DNA of 64,000 nt from a virus. This document shows positions 1 through 9,072 of this stretch, in pieces. The stretch spans positions 62,001 through 126,000 of the IMG/VR virus record IMGVR_UViG_3300027996_002186. One strand, 5' to 3'. The notes under the pieces are model-generated. The model was not told where the DNA came from, ran no database searches, and saw only the letters and a list, made by a program, of their open reading frames with translations. Numbering within the stretch: the stretch's first letter is position 1; each line of letters begins with the position of its first letter. The position numbers and the translations under genes were made by a program.

Positions 1-2140
1 TTGTTTGTGTTGGCTTACCACCCTTTTGGTTGATAAAAGTACCATTCTTTATCAACTTAGCTGAATTACCAGATGGAATACCAGCGAACATTTTTTGAAT
101 TCTACCTCCTTTACCGGAGCTCTGAGTCAATTCAGATATTAAAAAGGCACATTGTGCCTCAAATAAATAAGGCACTGATTTCAAATATACTTCGAGTTTA
201 TTTAAAGTATCTCTTCCAATCTTAACAGTTCCGCCTCCATGTGGTCTTGGATCTGTATCAAGGAATCCATTCTTCAAAGCTGAAGTCTTAACTCCTTTGT
301 TAGTTAGATACTCACCACAAAATTTCTCCATGTTATATCTCCTTGAATATGTCCATTGAGCTAAGCCGAGACCAGAGAATACTTGACATTTACCTTTCTT
401 ACACGTATAATGTTTTACTGATCCTTGTTTTGCGTTCTCTTTTGACCACCGTTTTGCACCCATCCCACCGGGTACTATGTAATTTGCTTGATTTTCAATA
501 TTCCAAAATTTAAAACTTGATTCTGCATCGATATTACCACAGATACCAGCTGCTTGGTCTTTTGTAAACCCGCCCTCCTTGATTAACAATTCCATCAAAA
601 TATAAATCGCCTGTCGTTTCGTTTGGTTGTTACTAGGTGATGCTGGTGTAGGAGGTTCACCAGTAGCTGGATCAGCGTCTGGATCATTGGATCCATTCTG
701 TTCCCGCGCCTCATCCCGCTCCTCAGCTGCTTCTGCTTCTGCCTCCTCTTGACCTAAGAATGCAGTTTCTCGGTACTCATCGTCCAATTCACCAAGTTGT
801 TCAAAATCATCCTGGAAAACAAACCCACCGGGTTCGATTAGTGTTAATTTACCAATTTTTGAATCTACTATTATTGATAAAGAATCTTCATATGATTTGA
901 GAGAATCGTTACTAGTTGTTCCGCCGCTTGCACTTCCACTTGATAAAGGAAGAAACACTCCCTCAATTTCAACATTGAATGTTATTATATTTTTTTTTGA
1001 TTCTACATCACCGCTTTGTGAACCCGTAATTACAGGCGCGGGCTCTTCTACTTCTTCTTCTGGTAGTAATTTTATGGGGCTTTTATACTCTACTAATTCT
1101 CCTGAATAATATAAACCTTTTTCACTTTTAGCAGGTGTTGAATTAGCCGCCCCCAATCTACCACCACCTTCGGGGTTATATATGTTACAAGCCACACCAT
1201 TACCAAATATTTTATTAGTGTTCCCATCCTTCGCTGGCCACCTACCGAGTGATGTTTCCTGTGGATCTATCAACTCACATTGACCAACATTATAATTAGG
1301 TACTTTTTTATTCCAAGCAGATAGTATATCATTTATGATATCAACATCATCAACATTACCAGTATATTTCTTTTCTTGCTTCTCTAATTTTGTTGTGGTA
1401 GATTTCCCAGTATCGTCATAAGTCGTTTCATATCCAACCTTAGTAGATAATTCTAATAAATTATCCTCTGTTATATAAAGAACAGATTCTTCGGTCTTCC
1501 ATTGTGGATCAAAAGAAGGGTCACTAGGAGTCCGTATGGTTACCGACTTAATTATTCTAGATTTGATACTTTGATAAATTATCAAACCATTACCATCTCC
1601 AATACTACCATCACTATAATAGGATTGTGTGGGTGATACACCATCAGGTAATGCTAATTCATTACCTTCATCATCACTCCATTGTTCACCACCCAACATA
1701 GTATATGGACCAACAGTGCGCCCAAAGTATGTAGTATCTCCATTTTCATCGACCTGACTAGAAGATGCGCCGAAGTCTGGTGATGTCCATCTAATATCTA
1801 CCCTTGTTCCATTATTTAAATGATAATAATCGGATCCGAAGTTTCTTTTTCTAGCTATATTTACTGACCAGGGGTCCTGTATTATTTCAGAGCCTTTGGG
1901 TATTTTACCCGAGGCCGAATTCACATGCAACCAATCAGCTATGATTTCATCGGAACTCATATCTTTATACCTATTACCTTTATAATCCCCTTCACCTAGA
2001 ATAGGACCGGTATCATAATCATTAACGTATCGAGTTAATCCATAAACGATTCTGCTTTTAAGTTTACCGTTATTTTTAAAATTCTCAACCACACGGACCA
2101 TTATATCACCTGTAATTCTAACCTCTTTAACTATTCCCAT
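1..2140 (-). CDS. Baseplate tail lysozyme (partial, runs off left edge)
   Basis: An uninterrupted minus-strand frame of about 713 codons starts at the ATG at 2138-2140 and is still open at base 1, so the C-terminus is missing. After roughly 450 residues of unrecognised virion-like sequence and an acidic Glu/Ala linker comes a region that reads like a phage tail lysozyme domain: GGFTKDQAAGICGNIDAES, with Glu in NIDAESSF as the probable catalytic acid, then GLGLAQWTYSRR. Such domains sit on the tail tip and cut peptidoglycan during DNA entry, as T4 gp5 does. It lies directly downstream of the hub gene on the same strand. A TATAAATATA element lies just before the ATG. The lysozyme call is fairly secure; the N-terminal part is not identified. 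Confidence 0.65.
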   Translation of the reverse strand, partial: MGIVKEVRITGDIMVRVVENFKNNGKLKSRIVYGLTRYVNDYDTGPILGEGDYKGNRYKDMSSDEIIADWLHVNSASGKIPKGSEIIQDPWSVNIARKRNFGSDYYHLNNGTRVDIRWTSPDFGASSSQVDENGDTTYFGRTVGPYTMLGGEQWSDDEGNELALPDGVSPTQSYYSDGSIGDGNGLIIYQSIKSRIIKSVTIRTPSDPSFDPQWKTEESVLYITEDNLLELSTKVGYETTYDDTGKSTTTKLEKQEKKYTGNVDDVDIINDILSAWNKKVPNYNVGQCELIDPQETSLGRWPAKDGNTNKIFGNGVACNIYNPEGGGRLGAANSTPAKSEKGLYYSGELVEYKSPIKLLPEEEVEEPAPVITGSQSGDVESKKNIITFNVEIEGVFLPLSSGSASGGTTSNDSLKSYEDSLSIIVDSKIGKLTLIEPGGFVFQDDFEQLGELDDEYRETAFLGQEEAEAEAAEERDEAREQNGSNDPDADPATGEPPTPASPSNNQTKRQAIYILMELLIKEGGFTKDQAAGICGNIDAESSFKFWNIENQANYIVPGGMGAKRWSKENAKQGSVKHYTCKKGKCQVFSGLGLAQWTYSRRYNMEKFCGEYLTNKGVKTSALKNGFLDTDPRPHGGGTVKIGRDTLNKLEVYLKSVPYLFEAQCAFLISELTQSSGKGGRIQKMFAGIPSGNSAKLIKNGTFINQKGGKPTQT

Positions 2141-2178
2141 ATTGTATATTTATAATTATCTTAACCCCCGCTATAAAA

Positions 2179-4422
2179 TTAATCAGAAACGTCAATTAAT
2201 TCACCTACTACTTCTTTACCATCATCTGATAATGATGAAACTATAAGTTCGTATATTTTACCATTACCATCACTAAGTCTATATGATTCACCAATATTAT
2301 AGACCTCATTTGGTTTAGGTTCCTCAACAGGATTATCATTTGTTTCTGCATTATCAACACCCTCTTTTGCTTTTGTTGGTATGTCTAATTCCTTGTTTAA
2401 TTTACCTAATTCTTTTCTAGCTATTTTAACTTTTTGTGTTAATTTACCAGATCTCCAAGAATATCTAATGTCTATTATTAACCACTCACCGCTCATCCGC
2501 TCATCAAGATATGATTCTGTTGTTTCTGTTTGTGGTGTTCTTTTAGTATTTGTAAAGTTGACTTGTATTTTTTGATATTTATATATGTTAAAATTAGGTT
2601 GTGGTAATTGTAACTCGGCTGTTATTTTAACCATGTTATCTAAGTTAATTCTATTTTGTGTTTCTGAATAGAGATAATTTTCATGAACATTATCCATATC
2701 AACTCTGCCTAAAAAATTAGTTCTATAATTTTCTTTAAATGATTTTTCATCACCAGGTGCTCCCTTTAATGAGACAACATCATCCTTTTTTGTAGTTAAA
2801 GAGTCAATTTTGAATATCTGCATAATTTTTTTATTACTATCATAGTATTTGGTAATAGTAAATTGTCCCTTTTTAAGTGATTGGCTTGTTGAATTATTAC
2901 TTATTTTGTATGATGAAAAATATAAGTTGTTACTTTGATTACTCTGCTCGTTAGATAAAGCGAGGGGTATTATTTTACTCTCATCACTTTTACCCACTGT
3001 TTGTGTAGATAAACCTGATGAATCAACACCAACATCTGATGATATATCTCTATTCCATTCTTTTTCTATATCAACATAGTTAAAACACCAATAATGATCA
3101 ATATAACCTAATACAAAAGAGTCATCTGATATATATGAGTGTTTTATAATATTGGAAACAAAATCTTTAAACAACATACCTGTATTTGTCCATTTCATCG
3201 AATCTTTTGTGTTATTTATATTTGAATTAAATCCTAGTTTTAATTCTTTTGATATCATATCAAATGTATCAAATGATGTTCCGGTATATGATTTATAAGC
3301 TATTTCATAAAATTTGGGTAAGTCAATAGATCCAGATATTGTATAATTTTTCCTCTTTCTTTGAAAGGTTTTAATCTTAAATTTTAGGTGTATTGATTTT
3401 AAATTTTCAGATCCAGAATTAAGAAATATTTCAAACTTAGTATCATCAAGTGGAGCACCTTCAGCTTTCATAATACCGAGCGTATCTTTGAATGTTACAA
3501 TCACCGTTGGTGATATTCCTTCGTGATAAAGTTCAAGTGACTTAATATCCTTTTCAGGTATTTGTAGTGCATTATACCATAAAAACGGCATATAACCTTG
3601 TCCCTGTGAGTCCGTATTCTGTTGTGCGTCCTCGGTGACCTTATATTGAATTGGTGGTAATATTACTTCTGGTTTACGTATCTGTGCAATTATTGGTCTA
3701 TCTCCTTCTACTTTTACTTCATCTGGGCCACTATCATCCTGTTCTATAAGTTCATCCTCCGGTAATACTGTTATTGAAAATTCTGTGCTATCAAGATCTG
3801 GTGATGTTGGTGTTACTGCTATAATATAATCACCTGGTTTATCGAATTGTAACCCAGAAAAGTCTATTTCTCCATTGACAACTTCTTTTTCGGTAATACC
3901 AATTATAACACCTGGTCCACTTTTAACACTTAATGTTATTTTTGTATTTATAGACTTTGGATCTACTATCGCTGATGTTTGTTTATTTGATGGTTCTGGA
4001 TCGCTCTGTGGTGTGCTCTGTGTACCAGTTTGTGGTTCTTCTTCTTCTTGTTTTGGTTCCTCTGGTGCTGGCTCCCAAACCAATCTTGGTCCAATAGTAG
4101 TGCCATAGATATCATCTATGATTCCAGCCATTTCACTTAATAGTATATCAATTGCGTATTTAAGGGATCCTGGACCATCACCCGTGAAAGGAGTAATTGC
4201 TTCTTGGGTTCCCTCTATGGTAAATTCACCAATATCAACTATTTCTTGTGCTGATTTACCATCAATCGTAACACTACTATTTGTTGTGAATGGTTTGGGA
4301 AATCCATTTACGGTACCAAATACTGTTAATTTATTGAATTGGTTTTTATTATCTATTGTTCCGGTTATAGATTTCTCTGCATCTGATACAGGGTTTTTTA
4401 CGAAGAGTGACCAATTTGACAT
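2179..4422 (-). CDS. Probable baseplate hub protein (gp27/gpD-like)
   Basis: This 747-residue protein has an N-terminal domain (about 1-125), a Glu/Pro/Thr-rich linker, an Ig-like stretch (about 145-230) and a long C-terminal half. The segment SGEWLIIDIRYSWRSGKL followed by TQKVKIARKELG near residue 670 resembles the end of late-control-protein-D/gp27-type hub domains, where a beta-rich ring joins the tail tube to the spike. The gene sits immediately upstream of the tail lysozyme gene on the same strand, the arrangement expected of hub and spike. The Ig-like insertion and linker are unusual for gp27. The call rests mainly on the C-terminal pattern and context; another baseplate component is possible. 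Confidence 0.45.
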   Translation of the reverse strand: MSNWSLFVKNPVSDAEKSITGTIDNKNQFNKLTVFGTVNGFPKPFTTNSSVTIDGKSAQEIVDIGEFTIEGTQEAITPFTGDGPGSLKYAIDILLSEMAGIIDDIYGTTIGPRLVWEPAPEEPKQEEEEPQTGTQSTPQSDPEPSNKQTSAIVDPKSINTKITLSVKSGPGVIIGITEKEVVNGEIDFSGLQFDKPGDYIIAVTPTSPDLDSTEFSITVLPEDELIEQDDSGPDEVKVEGDRPIIAQIRKPEVILPPIQYKVTEDAQQNTDSQGQGYMPFLWYNALQIPEKDIKSLELYHEGISPTVIVTFKDTLGIMKAEGAPLDDTKFEIFLNSGSENLKSIHLKFKIKTFQRKRKNYTISGSIDLPKFYEIAYKSYTGTSFDTFDMISKELKLGFNSNINNTKDSMKWTNTGMLFKDFVSNIIKHSYISDDSFVLGYIDHYWCFNYVDIEKEWNRDISSDVGVDSSGLSTQTVGKSDESKIIPLALSNEQSNQSNNLYFSSYKISNNSTSQSLKKGQFTITKYYDSNKKIMQIFKIDSLTTKKDDVVSLKGAPGDEKSFKENYRTNFLGRVDMDNVHENYLYSETQNRINLDNMVKITAELQLPQPNFNIYKYQKIQVNFTNTKRTPQTETTESYLDERMSGEWLIIDIRYSWRSGKLTQKVKIARKELGKLNKELDIPTKAKEGVDNAETNDNPVEEPKPNEVYNIGESYRLSDGNGKIYELIVSSLSDDGKEVVGELIDVSD

Positions 4423-4453
4423 GAACTATATATTTGCCATCACATCTTCTGTC

Positions 4454-6058
4454 CTATAAGTTTATTTTAATTGTTTTATATGGGTATTTTCGTTTATCAT
4501 ACATACGTGCTCTCTCTTTGAAATGTCTATATAATATATTATTCATATTCTTCGGATCAAAAACATCTACTAAGTCAAATATCATAGCCTTTGTCTTATC
4601 CGTGTGTAAACGTAAGGCTCTACCAATTGATTGTATTATAATTTGCTCTGATTTGAAAGAATCTACAAATATCACATTAAATATAGCATTAATAGATACA
4701 CCAGTTGATAGTGTACCATAAGAAGCAACTAATACTCTAACTTTACCATCAGTTTCCTCCATTTGTTTCTTAATAACTTCCCTCTTTTTACCCGATACAC
4801 CACCATCAATATAATAAAATTCTTTATCTGGTAATTCCTCTGATAATTTATTCATTATCTTTTGACCATATTCAATCGTGTGAAATAATAAAAGTGTATT
4901 TGATTCACATTTATCAACTATCTTCTTGATAAAGTCTAATCTTTTATCCGAAACATGAATATATTCCTTTTCTATTTGAAAAGCTTCTTTACCATAACCA
5001 CCTTTCCTTATTTGTTCCATTCTATCTGCGAATTCTAAGTCATTATGATTCATAATGACAGCCTTTATTTCCATAGCTGATATTATACCCTTCTTCTTTA
5101 ATTCATCAGCAGAAACTTCTGTTATCTTAGGACCTAAAACTGATTGTATTGTTAGTATTTCACAAGTATCATCCTCAGGGAATGTACCAGATACACCAAA
5201 CCTTGAATATGCTTTACCAAACGTTCTCTTTAATATACTTAACATCGTTTTTGCTTTAGCTCCATGTGCCTCATCAGTAACAACTGTGTGAAATTGGTCA
5301 AAGAATTCTTTCGGCCATTTTTCTAATGATTGATAAGTTCCGATATAAATATTAGCATCTTGTGTACCTGTGTGTTTTCTTGGTCTTTCTGACATAACTT
5401 CCTCAACCCTTAAATCAAAGGGTACATGAGTTCCTTCTATATGGTCTATCTTTTTATCATCCATTTCTATTAAATTATTAACACCATGGTTATATTCTAC
5501 AATATTATCATAAAATTGAGTAACTAATGTTATCGATGGTACTATTATTAGAAATTTAGCTTTAGGAGTATGTTTAAGTGTATAAAACATAACAATTGAT
5601 ATGATTAATGATTTACCACCTGATGTAGCAACCTCAGCCATACAATATCTATTCTTTAATATTTTGTAAGCTGATTCAACTTGGTGGTCATAAGGTATAA
5701 ATGGTATCCAAGTACCATCTTTTTTCTTAACTTTATGTTCTTTAAAAAATTCTTTACAAAAATCATGAACTTTTTCTAAGGTAACATCTCTATTTAATGG
5801 GAAATCTTCTTTATTTTCTAATATAAAAGGTGCTCCGATTTCTTTACAACCTTTCAAAGCTTCTTTCCAAAGACCGATGTTTATTCTACCGTCCTTAAAA
5901 TATGATTGTTGTCCATTCCAAACACCCATCTTGAATGCTGGCATATATCGATAACCTTTAACGTGTCTAGATAACCACAAATCCATTTGGTGGTATTCGA
6001 TTCTCGTAGCTTCACTTACGACAATTTCTTCTGTTTCTTTATCATATCTAAACTTCAT
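4454..6058 (-). CDS. uvsW: DNA/RNA helicase UvsW-like
   Basis: This is a 534-residue superfamily 2 helicase close in length to T4 UvsW (about 503). Motif I is TSGGKS at residues 145-150, motif II is DEAH at 262-265, motif III is the SGTF segment, and motif VI is QSIGRALRLH near residue 485. The N-terminal region (1-110) before the helicase core is also typical of UvsW. In T4, UvsW unwinds R-loops and branched recombination intermediates and drives the switch from origin-dependent to recombination-dependent replication. A UvsY-like gene, gp47, gp44 and gp45 are also in this window, so the T4 recombination-replication machinery is present. A TTTTATATATAA element lies just upstream. Confidence 0.9.
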   Translation of the reverse strand: MKFRYDKETEEIVVSEATRIEYHQMDLWLSRHVKGYRYMPAFKMGVWNGQQSYFKDGRINIGLWKEALKGCKEIGAPFILENKEDFPLNRDVTLEKVHDFCKEFFKEHKVKKKDGTWIPFIPYDHQVESAYKILKNRYCMAEVATSGGKSLIISIVMFYTLKHTPKAKFLIIVPSITLVTQFYDNIVEYNHGVNNLIEMDDKKIDHIEGTHVPFDLRVEEVMSERPRKHTGTQDANIYIGTYQSLEKWPKEFFDQFHTVVTDEAHGAKAKTMLSILKRTFGKAYSRFGVSGTFPEDDTCEILTIQSVLGPKITEVSADELKKKGIISAMEIKAVIMNHNDLEFADRMEQIRKGGYGKEAFQIEKEYIHVSDKRLDFIKKIVDKCESNTLLLFHTIEYGQKIMNKLSEELPDKEFYYIDGGVSGKKREVIKKQMEETDGKVRVLVASYGTLSTGVSINAIFNVIFVDSFKSEQIIIQSIGRALRLHTDKTKAMIFDLVDVFDPKNMNNILYRHFKERARMYDKRKYPYKTIKINL

Positions 6059-6065
6059 CTCATGT

Positions 6066-6077
6066 TTATATATAAAA
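6066..6077 (-). promoter_or_regulatory. Late-type promoter motif for uvsW
   Basis: On the minus strand this reads TTTTATATATAA, matching the TTTAATATATA element found before most genes in the window; it lies 7 nt upstream of the uvsW ATG. Confidence 0.5.
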
Positions 6078-6137
6078 AAGTAATCTTTGTTTATTTTGGG
6101 TTTTTTCGAGGTTTTTTACAGAGGGAGGGAAAAAATA

Positions 6138-6149
6138 TGAATATATAAT
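6138..6149 (+). promoter_or_regulatory. Late-type promoter motif for the lysine-rich gene
   Basis: TGAATATATAAT-type element 18 nt upstream of the ATG at 6168, followed by an A-rich leader. It is the long-leader version of the window-wide TTTAATATATA motif. Confidence 0.5.
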
Positions 6150-6167
6150 AAAAAATAATTTAAAATC

Positions 6168-6542
6168 ATGAAAAGTATAATATCTTTTTTTAAGAGATTG
6201 TTTGGTAAAAAAACTACACAAGTTGTTGTTAAGGCTGAAGTTAAAATAGAAGCTGTTAAAGAAGTTACTAAACCAATCGTAAAGGCTAAACCAATCGTAA
6301 AGGCTAAATCAACAAAGGACAAGTCTAAAGTTGAAAAGCCTGTAACAGCTAAGGATATCAAAGCTAAGGTTAAAAAACCAGTGAGTAAAAAGTCAACGGT
6401 TAAAAAGTCAGATACTAAGAAATCGACTAATAAAAAGTCAACTCCTAAAGTTAAAAAGGAATCGACTAATAAAAAGTCAACGGTTAAAAAGGAATCTACT
6501 AAGAAGAGAGCTCCTAGAAAGTCAACTGCTAAAAAGGATTAA
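6168..6542 (+). CDS. Lysine-rich histone H1-like protein
   Basis: The 124-residue protein starts with a short amphipathic segment (MKSIISFFKRLFGKK) and is then almost entirely Lys/Ala/Val/Thr/Ser, with tandem KKSTVKK/TNKKST units from about residue 65 on and a duplicated KPIVKAKPIVKAK near residue 40. The composition resembles the C-terminal tail of histone H1 and bacterial H1-like proteins such as Hc1 or AlgP, which bind DNA non-specifically. A role in condensing DNA or binding the nucleoid is an inference from composition only. The gene is followed by a strong hairpin terminator shared with the convergent clpP gene. No catalytic domain is visible. Confidence 0.6.
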   Translation: MKSIISFFKRLFGKKTTQVVVKAEVKIEAVKEVTKPIVKAKPIVKAKSTKDKSKVEKPVTAKDIKAKVKKPVSKKSTVKKSDTKKSTNKKSTPKVKKESTNKKSTVKKESTKKRAPRKSTAKKD

Positions 6543-6560
6543 ATTAATTGATTTTTAACA

Positions 6561-6592
6561 AAAAACCCACTCAAATATGAGTGGGTTTTTTT
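6561..6592. terminator. Bidirectional terminator between H1-like gene and clpP
   Basis: Perfect 13-bp inverted repeat with CCCACTCA core, 4-nt loop, flanked by A-tract on the left and T-tract on the right, so it can end transcription from both convergent genes. Confidence 0.85.
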
Positions 6593-6604
6593 ATTCTTAA
6601 TATT

Positions 6605-7270
6605 TTATTTCCTTTTTGTTAAAATTTCATCTATCATACCATATTTCTTAGAATCAGCGGCCGACATCCAATAGTCTCTATCACCATCTTTATAAACTCT
6701 ATCATATGTTTGACCAGTTCTATCTGATATTATCTCATATAATTCTTTTTTAAGTGAGTTAATTTGTTTTGCTTCAATTTCTATATCAGATGCTTGTTGT
6801 GCCCACCCACCACCAAGTGGTTGGTGTATCATAGTTCTACTTCTTTTTAGTGATTTTCTTTTACCTTTTGTCCCAGAACATAATATAATAGCTCCCATGG
6901 AAGCAGCTAACCCGGTATTAACCGTAATTATATCAGGTTTAACAAACTCCATAACATCCAATAATCCTAATCCGGAATAAACTGAACCTCCTGCCGTATC
7001 TATGTATATAGATATATCTTCATCACTTTGGGATTCTAAGTATAGAAGTTGAGCTTTTATTATGTTACATACATAATCATCTATTTGTGTTGAAAGAAAT
7101 ATTATTCTATCATCTAATAATTTAGAGAATACATCTACTGGTATTTCATTATTACTTAATATGTTTGGTGTGTTATTATTTTTCTGTATCTGCTTGAAGT
7201 AGTCATCACTATAATTAGATCCTATTTTATTACTACGTAGATATTTTTGTAAATCTTTGTCGTTATTCAT
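6605..7270 (-). CDS. clpP: ClpP-like serine protease
   Basis: Numbered from the ATG at 7268-7270 (221 residues), the catalytic triad of ClpP is present: Ser124 in GLAASMGAI, His149 in RTMIHQPLGG, and Asp195 in VYKDGDRDYWMSA, which aligns with the E. coli ERDTERDRFLSA segment. The GGSVYSGLGL and KKYGMIDEIL stretches are also typical. ClpP forms a barrel that degrades proteins handed to it by ClpX or ClpA, so a phage copy could join or replace the host peptidase. Some phages use ClpP-fold proteases for head maturation, so a prohead protease role cannot be excluded. A ClpS adaptor is encoded at 56.4 kb. An upstream in-frame TTG is rejected in favour of the ATG. Confidence 0.88.
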   Translation of the reverse strand: MNNDKDLQKYLRSNKIGSNYSDDYFKQIQKNNNTPNILSNNEIPVDVFSKLLDDRIIFLSTQIDDYVCNIIKAQLLYLESQSDEDISIYIDTAGGSVYSGLGLLDVMEFVKPDIITVNTGLAASMGAIILCSGTKGKRKSLKRSRTMIHQPLGGGWAQQASDIEIEAKQINSLKKELYEIISDRTGQTYDRVYKDGDRDYWMSAADSKKYGMIDEILTKRK

Positions 7271-7347
7271 TATCAAAGTTATTTTTTTGTTTTATGTTAT
7301 AATGTTGTGAATGTTTAGTAAAATTGTATGTAAAGTGGCTTTATATT

Positions 7348-7359
7348 TTTAATATATAA
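7348..7359 (+). promoter_or_regulatory. Late-type promoter motif for the acidic core-like gene
   Basis: TTTAATATATAA, 19 nt upstream of the ATG at 7379, followed by an A/T-only leader. Confidence 0.55.
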
Positions 7360-7378
7360 TAAAAAATAATAATATAAT

Positions 7379-7696
7379 ATGAAAACTAAAGTTGAGATTG
7401 CTGGATACGAAATTGAGGTCGAAGAAAAAGACGGCCTTATTATGGTGAAAGCTGAAAAAGATGATGAGGTTGTAGAAGAATTTACGATTGAAACAGAAGA
7501 ATTTGAAGGTGAAGAAGGACAAGAAGAAGTTCAAGGACAAGAAGAAGTTCAAGGATTTGGAGACTTCGAAGGAGGAGCTCAAGAAGAAGGTGACTTTGAA
7601 GAAGGTGACTTTGAAGAAGGTGAACTTGAAGAAAAAGATGATGAGGTTCAATTAGAGTCTTTTCAATCATTTGTTAATAAGAACGCTAAAAAATAA
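7379..7696 (+). CDS. Acidic low-complexity protein, possible prohead core component
   Basis: The 105-residue protein has a short ordered N-terminus (about 1-40) followed by a Glu/Gly/Gln-rich run with tandem repeats (GQEEVQ twice, GDFEEGDFEEGE), then a C-terminal segment LESFQSFVNKNAKK. Very acidic small proteins form the scaffold core in T4 proheads (gp67, gp68), which makes a core role plausible. The C-terminal ESFQSFVN resembles the N-terminal signal shared by many proteins of this window. It lies 8 nt upstream of the HAD-like gene and probably shares its transcript. No enzymatic motif is seen. Confidence 0.5.
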   Translation: MKTKVEIAGYEIEVEEKDGLIMVKAEKDDEVVEEFTIETEEFEGEEGQEEVQGQEEVQGFGDFEGGAQEEGDFEEGDFEEGELEEKDDEVQLESFQSFVNKNAKK

Positions 7697-7704
7697 AAAT
7701 AAAA

Positions 7705-8772
7705 ATGATTAAGAAGTTTAATCAATTTCTAGAAAATAAAAATTCTAGTTACCTTCTTTACTATGCGTTTGATTGGGATGATAATATATTAAATATGCCA
7801 ACCGTAATACACCTAGATAAAAAAGATGGTGACTCTTGGGTACCTATTAATGTTTCAACATCTGATTTCGCTGATGTCAGAAATGATGAGAATTATAGAA
7901 TGTTGAATAATGATCCTGATGAGGCTTTCTCTGAGTTTAGAGATGGCGGTCCTCGAGGGGTTGAAGCCTTTTTGATTGATACTAAAGCAGCTATTGCTAG
8001 TAACAGTTATGGTCCGGCTTGGGATGATTTTATTGAATGTTTGACAAATGGGTCAATATTTGCTATAATCACCGCTAGGGGTCACGAACCAGAGGCTATA
8101 AGATTAGGTATTGATTGGATACTTGATAATGTTCTAACCGAAGACGAAGTATATGATATGTATAATAACTTATTAAAGTTTGAGTATATGTTTGATAGAG
8201 TTGAAGGTGAGAAAATATTAAAAGGTGATCCATCTAAGAATGAATTGGTTAAGAAGTATTTAGATCAATGTGATTTAGTTGGTGTTTCGGCTCCTTCTAG
8301 AGGTGGTTCTCCTGAGAATCCGGAAAAGGAAAAGGAAAACGCTCTTATGGATTACAAGACTAAGATTAATGACTTTGCTAAAAACCTAGGTATGGAAGCA
8401 AAAGTTGGTTTTTCTGATGATGATTTAGGTAATGTTAAACATATTGAAGATTTAGTTGATAGTTTACATCACGAAAAATTCCCTAATATTGTTGAGTTTG
8501 TAGTTAAAAATACAAAAAACCCAGAAGATGTTACCAAAAAAGTTAGAACAATGAATCTAATAGAGGGTAATGATACCCCAGGTATGGAATCATCTGTTTT
8601 AGCATTCACTCAATTTAATAATATGACAAATAAACTGTATCCAACGGATGATAAAACAAGACAAGATGACTTTGCTAACCAATTCAGAAGACAATCTGAA
8701 TATCTAGCTAAAACTTCTAAAGACATCTTAGGGAAAAAGAAAGTAAAGAAGAAATTTCCTAAAAAGAAATAA
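7705..8772 (+). CDS. HAD-superfamily hydrolase-like protein with capsid-targeting-like N-terminus
   Basis: This 355-residue protein begins MIKKFNQFLEN, one of the shared N-terminal motifs. HAD-type signatures follow: YAFDWDDNIL (motif I, nucleophile Asp) near residue 22, IITARG (motif II) near 118, and GFSDDDLGN (motif IV acidic cluster) near 233. HAD proteins are mostly phosphatases acting on nucleic acid ends or small molecules; the substrate cannot be told. The insertion between motifs I and II is long, and the C-terminus (KKKVKKKFPKKK) is strongly basic, so nucleic acid binding is possible. It follows the acidic core-like gene by 8 nt. Head packaging is an inference from the N-terminus. 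Confidence 0.55.
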   Translation: MIKKFNQFLENKNSSYLLYYAFDWDDNILNMPTVIHLDKKDGDSWVPINVSTSDFADVRNDENYRMLNNDPDEAFSEFRDGGPRGVEAFLIDTKAAIASNSYGPAWDDFIECLTNGSIFAIITARGHEPEAIRLGIDWILDNVLTEDEVYDMYNNLLKFEYMFDRVEGEKILKGDPSKNELVKKYLDQCDLVGVSAPSRGGSPENPEKEKENALMDYKTKINDFAKNLGMEAKVGFSDDDLGNVKHIEDLVDSLHHEKFPNIVEFVVKNTKNPEDVTKKVRTMNLIEGNDTPGMESSVLAFTQFNNMTNKLYPTDDKTRQDDFANQFRRQSEYLAKTSKDILGKKKVKKKFPKKK

Positions 8773-8783
8773 AAAATTAAAAG

Positions 8784-8806
8784 TCCTCTTAATGAGGATT
8801 TTTTTT
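8784..8806 (+). terminator. Terminator after the HAD-like gene
   Basis: TCCTC/GAGGA stem with a 5-nt loop followed by eight T residues. It overlaps the last codons of the convergent gene at 8789. Confidence 0.7.
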
Positions 8807-9025
8807 ATGCTTTATAATTTCATCTATTTTAATATCTCTTAATATAGCTTTTTGATTTTCATTAAACCAACGTTTATAATCGTGATTATAAGCCATATGA
8901 ACACCATCAATAATTGGACCAGCCTGTCCAAACATAAACTCAGTAAAGCTTTTACGCCAATCATCAGGTATATCATCGAATGATACGGGCTCTGTATTTA
9001 AATACATCTCCATTAATTTAATCAT
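8789..9025 (-). CDS. Hypothetical protein (78 aa)
   Basis: Not recognised. It is a small soluble protein with a Trp/Phe-containing middle (DDWRKSFTEFMFGQAGP) and a Lys/His-rich C-terminus. It is divergent from the primase gene and convergent with the HAD-like gene, whose terminator overlaps its stop codon. Confidence 0.55.
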   Translation of the reverse strand: MIKLMEMYLNTEPVSFDDIPDDWRKSFTEFMFGQAGPIIDGVHMAYNHDYKRWFNENQKAILRDIKIDEIIKHKKNPH

Positions 9026-9072
9026 GTAACAAATATAATAAACTTAACTCTATTTTCCTAATATATCATGTA

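Noticed and set aside
897-1109. Plus-strand 70-codon frame inside the tail lysozyme gene
   Set aside because: Lies wholly within a coding region with clear domain content on the other strand.
7349-7670. Minus-strand frames over the acidic gene
   Set aside because: Poly-Phe/Leu translations opposite a Glu-rich gene are shadows of codon bias.
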